Shown piece after piece: positions 53,656 to 56,688 of a DNA stretch of 56,688 nucleotides. How positions within the stretch are numbered: the stretch's first letter is position 1; each line of letters opens with the position of its first letter. This DNA is from Geodermatophilus obscurus. Lineage in GTDB: Bacteria; Actinomycetota; Actinomycetes; Mycobacteriales; Geodermatophilaceae. Under the pieces are notes generated by a model. The model had not been told where the DNA came from. It saw only the letters and a list, made by a program, of their open reading frames with translations, and searched no databases. The stretch is from the NCBI RefSeq assembly GCF_900143215.1, contig NZ_FRDM01000025.1:1-56688 (forward strand). The letters are read 5' to 3'. A program made the translations under genes and the position numbers.

Positions 53656-55290
53656 ATGGCGAACACGACCACCACGGCCACCGACCCCGCGCCGGGGCAC
53701 GCATCCGGCCGGCGCCGCGCGGTCCTGTCGGGGCTGCGGGGTGCGGTCGAGCGCTCCTGGCCCTCTCGGCACTGGACGGCGACCCTCCTGGTCCTCGGCA
53801 CGGTGCTCTGGATGGGCAACGGGCTGGCCTTCTACCCGGGCTTCATGTCCTTCGACTCGGTCATGCAGCTGGGGCAGGCGCTCGACCTCTCGACCGTGGC
53901 CGACTGGCACCCACCGGTCATGACGGCGCTGTGGTGGCTGCTCATGGCGCTGACCGGCGGCAGCGTCGGCAGCATGCTCGTCGCGCAGCTGGGCCTTCTC
54001 TGGGCGGGCCTGACCCTGCTGGCGGTCCACGTCTTCCGGCGCAGCGGTCGCAGGCTGCTCTCGCTGCTGCCGCTGCTGCTCGGCGTGCTGCCCCACGTCG
54101 CCAGCATGTCGGCGGTGATCTGGAAGGACGGCCAGCTCGCGTTCGCGCTGCTCGGCGCGGTCGTCCTGCTGATCTTCGTCCGCCGCGGGGTCGACCGCGC
54201 CTGGGTGCGCTGGTGCGCGGTGGCCGTCGCCGTCCTGCTGCTGGCCTACGCCGGGGCGGTGCGCTACAACGCCCTCCCGGCGATCATCCCGCTGCTGTTC
54301 CTCCTGACCTGGCCCGGGATGCGGCGGGCCCGGCGGTACCGGGTTGCACTCGCCGCCGCCGTCCTCGCCGGCGCGCTGGTGGCGACGCCGGTCATCGACG
54401 CCGTCCGCCCGGTGGAGGAGACGCACCCGGCGGCGAGCATCATGCTCGACGACGTCCTGCACCTCTACACCGTGGACCAGCTGCGGTCGGCCGATGTCAG
54501 CCCGCCGCTGCGCGACTACCTGGTCACGCTCGCCACCACCTGTCCGCCGGAGACCCGCGACGTGAACTACACGTGGCGGTGCGCCAACACGACGGGGACC
54601 ATCCCGTCGGCCTTCCTCACGCACGCCGACGAGCTACGGGACCTCTACCTGCGCGGAATCGCCGAGCAGCCGCAGGACTACGCCGGGTTCCGGCTCCGCG
54701 TGTTCGGGAAGTTCCTCCACACGCCGCCCGAGGAGGTCTTCGTCTCCTGGCTCACGATCGGCGACAACCCGTACGGGCTGGTGTTCGAGCCCAACCCGGC
54801 GTCGCGGGCGCTGGAGACCTACGTGGGTGTCACGGCACGGAACTTCGGCTTCGTCTACATGCCCTGGGCCTGGCTGCTGGCGGCGCTCGTCGTGCTCGCG
54901 CTGGGCTGGCGGCGGCGGGCGTCGGCGGAGCACGCCGGCGTCGTGCTGGCCCTGGCGGCGTCCTCGGTCCTCTACGTCGTGACCTACCTGCCGATGGTGA
55001 TCGGCTACGACTACCGGTACGTCTACTGGCCGACCATCGCCGTGAGCGTGGCAGTCGTGCTCCTGCTGCTGGACCGGCGGACGAGGGAGGCGAGCGCGGG
55101 CTCCGGGCCGGCGGATCCCTCGGGGCTGCCGGCCGACGACCTGACCGCGCCGATGGACCTCCGCCCGGTCGGGCAGCCGGTGCCCGCGCCCGGCGCTCCC
55201 ACGGCATGGGCAGGGGCAGACCCCGGTCCTACGCTGCCCCCAGCGCGGGTGGTGCCCGCGCGGCCCTCTTCCCCAGGGAGCACGACCTGA
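53656..55290 (+). CDS. DUF6020-like integral membrane protein
   Basis: A 544-residue membrane protein with about ten hydrophobic segments. The early loop FYPGFMSFDSVMQLGQAL then DWHPPVMTALWWLL recalls the DUF6020/GT-C-like membrane glycosyltransferase group, in which such an Asp lies in the first outer loop. A large extracytoplasmic segment runs between the last helices (residues about 265-395), and a Pro/Ala-rich tail ends the chain. ATG 53656 has GGGAG upstream, and a TACAGT box at 53569-53574 may be its -10. The next gene overlaps its stop. Substrate unknown. Confidence 0.75.
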   Translation: MANTTTTATDPAPGHASGRRRAVLSGLRGAVERSWPSRHWTATLLVLGTVLWMGNGLAFYPGFMSFDSVMQLGQALDLSTVADWHPPVMTALWWLLMALTGGSVGSMLVAQLGLLWAGLTLLAVHVFRRSGRRLLSLLPLLLGVLPHVASMSAVIWKDGQLAFALLGAVVLLIFVRRGVDRAWVRWCAVAVAVLLLAYAGAVRYNALPAIIPLLFLLTWPGMRRARRYRVALAAAVLAGALVATPVIDAVRPVEETHPAASIMLDDVLHLYTVDQLRSADVSPPLRDYLVTLATTCPPETRDVNYTWRCANTTGTIPSAFLTHADELRDLYLRGIAEQPQDYAGFRLRVFGKFLHTPPEEVFVSWLTIGDNPYGLVFEPNPASRALETYVGVTARNFGFVYMPWAWLLAALVVLALGWRRRASAEHAGVVLALAASSVLYVVTYLPMVIGYDYRYVYWPTIAVSVAVVLLLLDRRTREASAGSGPADPSGLPADDLTAPMDLRPVGQPVPAPGAPTAWAGADPGPTLPPARVVPARPSSPGSTT

Positions 55291-56216
55291 CCAGCACCAC
55301 CCTCGAGGCCCCGCCGTTCGAGGACGTCTGGCGGCCGGACTGGCCGCTCGACGTCCGGCGGACCCTCTACCCGCACCAGCGCAGCACCGGCGACCCGGCC
55401 CTGCGCCACGACGACGCGGGCTGCTGGCGGACGGTGAGCACGCCCGACGGGCCGGCGACGGTGCACCTGACCGTCTGGGGCGGCGAGGTCCGGGTCGCGG
55501 CATGGGGGCCCGGCGCCGAGCGTGCCGGGTCGGCGGTGCCGGCGTGGCTGGGCGCGGAGGACCGGCCGGAGGAGTTCGAGCCCCACGGGCACCCGCTGCT
55601 CACCCGCGTGCACCGCGCCTCGCCGTGGTTGCGGCTGGGGCGCACAGGGCGGACCTGGGACGCGCTGGTGCCCGCCGTGCTCGAGCAGAAGGTGACCGTC
55701 GTCGAGGCGCACCGCGTGTGGCGGGCGCTGCTGCGGCTGGCCGGCGAGCCGGCGCCGGGCCCCGCCCCCGAGGGCATGCGCGTGGTGCCGACCCCCCAGC
55801 GGGTGCTGGCGGTGACCGACTGGGAGTGGCACCGCTGCGGTCTGGACGGCGCCCGCCGCCGGGCGCTGCGGGCCGTGGCCAGCGTCGCCGCCCGGCTGGA
55901 GCCGGAGGAGGCCGTGGACTGCCTGGACCTGCAGCGCCGGATGCAGATGGTGCCGGGCATCGGCGTCTGGACGGCGGCCGAGGTGGTGCAGCGGGCCTTC
56001 GGCTGCCCGGACACGGTGAGCTACGGCGACTACCACCTGAAGAACCTGGTCGGCTGGTCGCTGGCCGGCCGGAGGACCGACGACGACGGGATGATGGAGT
56101 TGCTCGAACCCTGGCGGGGGCAGCGCCAGCGCGTCGTCCGGCTGCTGGGCATCGGCGGGAGCCGCCCGCCCAGGCGCGGCCCCCGCAACGCCCCGACCGA
56201 CCACCGCCGGATCTGA
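55287..56216 (+). CDS. HhH-GPD DNA glycosylase (3-methyladenine type), CTG start
   Basis: A 309-residue base-excision repair glycosylase. The helix-hairpin-helix MVPGIGVWTAAEVVQRAFG is followed by SYGDYHLKNLVGWSLAG, where the Asp of GDYH is the catalytic residue. Upstream lies DALVPAVLEQKVTVVEAHRV. There is no ATG or GTG at the proper place. CTG 55287 overlaps the preceding stop as CTGA and has AGGGAG 6 bases upstream, the same coupled geometry as the GTGA junctions here. The only upstream candidate, ATG 55206, would overlap the membrane protein by 85 bases with unrelated residues. Confidence 0.8.
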   Translation: MTSTTLEAPPFEDVWRPDWPLDVRRTLYPHQRSTGDPALRHDDAGCWRTVSTPDGPATVHLTVWGGEVRVAAWGPGAERAGSAVPAWLGAEDRPEEFEPHGHPLLTRVHRASPWLRLGRTGRTWDALVPAVLEQKVTVVEAHRVWRALLRLAGEPAPGPAPEGMRVVPTPQRVLAVTDWEWHRCGLDGARRRALRAVASVAARLEPEEAVDCLDLQRRMQMVPGIGVWTAAEVVQRAFGCPDTVSYGDYHLKNLVGWSLAGRRTDDDGMMELLEPWRGQRQRVVRLLGIGGSRPPRRGPRNAPTDHRRI

Positions 56217-56218
56217 GG

Positions 56219-56491
56219 ATGGTCTCCACCTCCACCGGTTCCGCGCCCGAGCTGCTCGACACCGACCCCCGCGGGGACGACGCCGGACGCGCGTCCCGGC
56301 GGCCCGCCGCCCTGCTGCTGTTCGCTCTCGTCGTCGCGGTCACGTAGGCGTGGCGCTGGTGGCACGAGGTGCCGACGTGGCACATGGACCCCGGCGCCCG
56401 CGAGCAGCGCTTCCCGGTGGCCGTGCGCGATCCGGGCGCGGGCACCACCGTGCTCACCACCCGCGACGTCTCAGCCTGGATCCACCGCTGA
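56219..56491 (+). pseudogene. Small membrane protein ORF with in-frame TAG
   Basis: ATG 56219 lies two bases after the glycosylase stop, with a weak GAGG-like site. Codons 1-42 end in a hydrophobic stretch (PAALLLFALVVAVT), then TAG at 56345-56347. The same frame continues for 47 more codons (AWRWWHEVPTWHMDPGAREQ, then FPVAVRDPGAGTT) to TGA 56489-56491 and reads like the rest of a one-helix protein. I infer a nonsense mutation, or a sequencing error. No family is recognised. Confidence 0.5.
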
Positions 56492-56688
56492 CGATAGGAG
56501 CGCATTCCGGGAGCGGCCTTTGGCGCGCCGGTGACCTGCGCGGATGCTCTTTCCGGCGCCCTTTCGGGGTTGCATCTGCGGGATGCAGGTCCGGTGTGCG
56601 CCTCTCGCGAGCGTTGTCGCAGGTCGGCGGCGCGTCCCGAGCCTCAGGCGCCCCCACTACACAAGATCAACGGTGGATCCGGGCTCAG
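56492..56688. other. Window end, no recognised gene
   Basis: This stretch is less GC-rich than its surroundings and holds a short hairpin, TGCATC (56571-56576) with GATGCA (56582-56587). A 67-codon minus-strand frame (56454-56657) lacks a ribosome binding site and family resemblance. Confidence 0.4.

Noticed and set aside
56454..56657. 67-codon minus-strand frame at the window end
   Set aside because: Arg/Pro-rich, no ribosome binding site, no recognised features, and it overlaps the end of the interrupted small ORF.

Overview
The window is a 56.7 kb piece of a very GC-rich actinobacterial chromosome. GTG starts are frequent, 4-base stop/start overlaps are common, and many genes have a TANNNT -10 box only 6-8 bases before the start codon, implying leaderless mRNAs. 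The gene set (class I BirA, purK-purE-acyl-CoA dehydrogenase, a TIGR03089 protein, LCP and LGFP-repeat wall proteins, WbbL, a galactan pathway) suggests a Geodermatophilaceae-like bacterium such as Blastococcus, Geodermatophilus or Modestobacter. That assignment is inference from gene content, not from a marker gene.

Layout. 1-14.0 kb is mostly core: palindromic repeats, birA, a PH-domain membrane protein, sbcD-sbcC, two acyltransferase-3 proteins flanking a GtrA protein, a secreted SGNH hydrolase lipoprotein, purK, purE and an acyl-CoA dehydrogenase with a perfect palindrome over its -10 box. 13.3-15.3 kb is an arsenic locus. arsI (C-As lyase family) and a 22-residue cysteine-rich ORF run left; arsR runs right; two matching operators lie between them. 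Downstream of arsR are collapsed remnants of an aquaporin, arsC and a TauE/SafE exporter. 15.3-21.4 kb holds a large DUF6541 membrane protein, a broken CitE-like lyase, DUF1028, a two-subunit CoA-transferase and TIGR03089.

21.4-48.4 kb is a cell-envelope glycan region. It encodes an LCP ligase, a nonulosonate (sialic-acid-like) route neuB-neuC-neuA, dTDP-rhamnose enzymes rfbB-rfbD, a secreted amidase with ten LGFP repeats behind a FliA/WhiG-like promoter, a second secreted protein with twelve LGFP repeats, and a GT29/GT42-like candidate sialyltransferase with a coiled-coil partner. Next comes a galactan pathway like that of mycobacterial arabinogalactan: two GlfT2-like enzymes, a GlfT1-like enzyme, a Wzm/Wzt exporter, Glf and WbbL. 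ManC, a polyprenol-type GT2 and DUF2304 follow. Together these could build a rhamnose-linked galactan and a nonulosonate-bearing surface glycan, move them across the membrane and attach them to the wall.

48.4-56.7 kb is mixed: a decayed IS630 copy, a Wzx-like flippase divergent from a GT4 transferase, an SDR dehydrogenase, a DUF6020 membrane protein translationally linked to a DNA glycosylase that seems to start with CTG, and a small ORF interrupted by TAG. No rRNA, tRNA or CRISPR array was seen.
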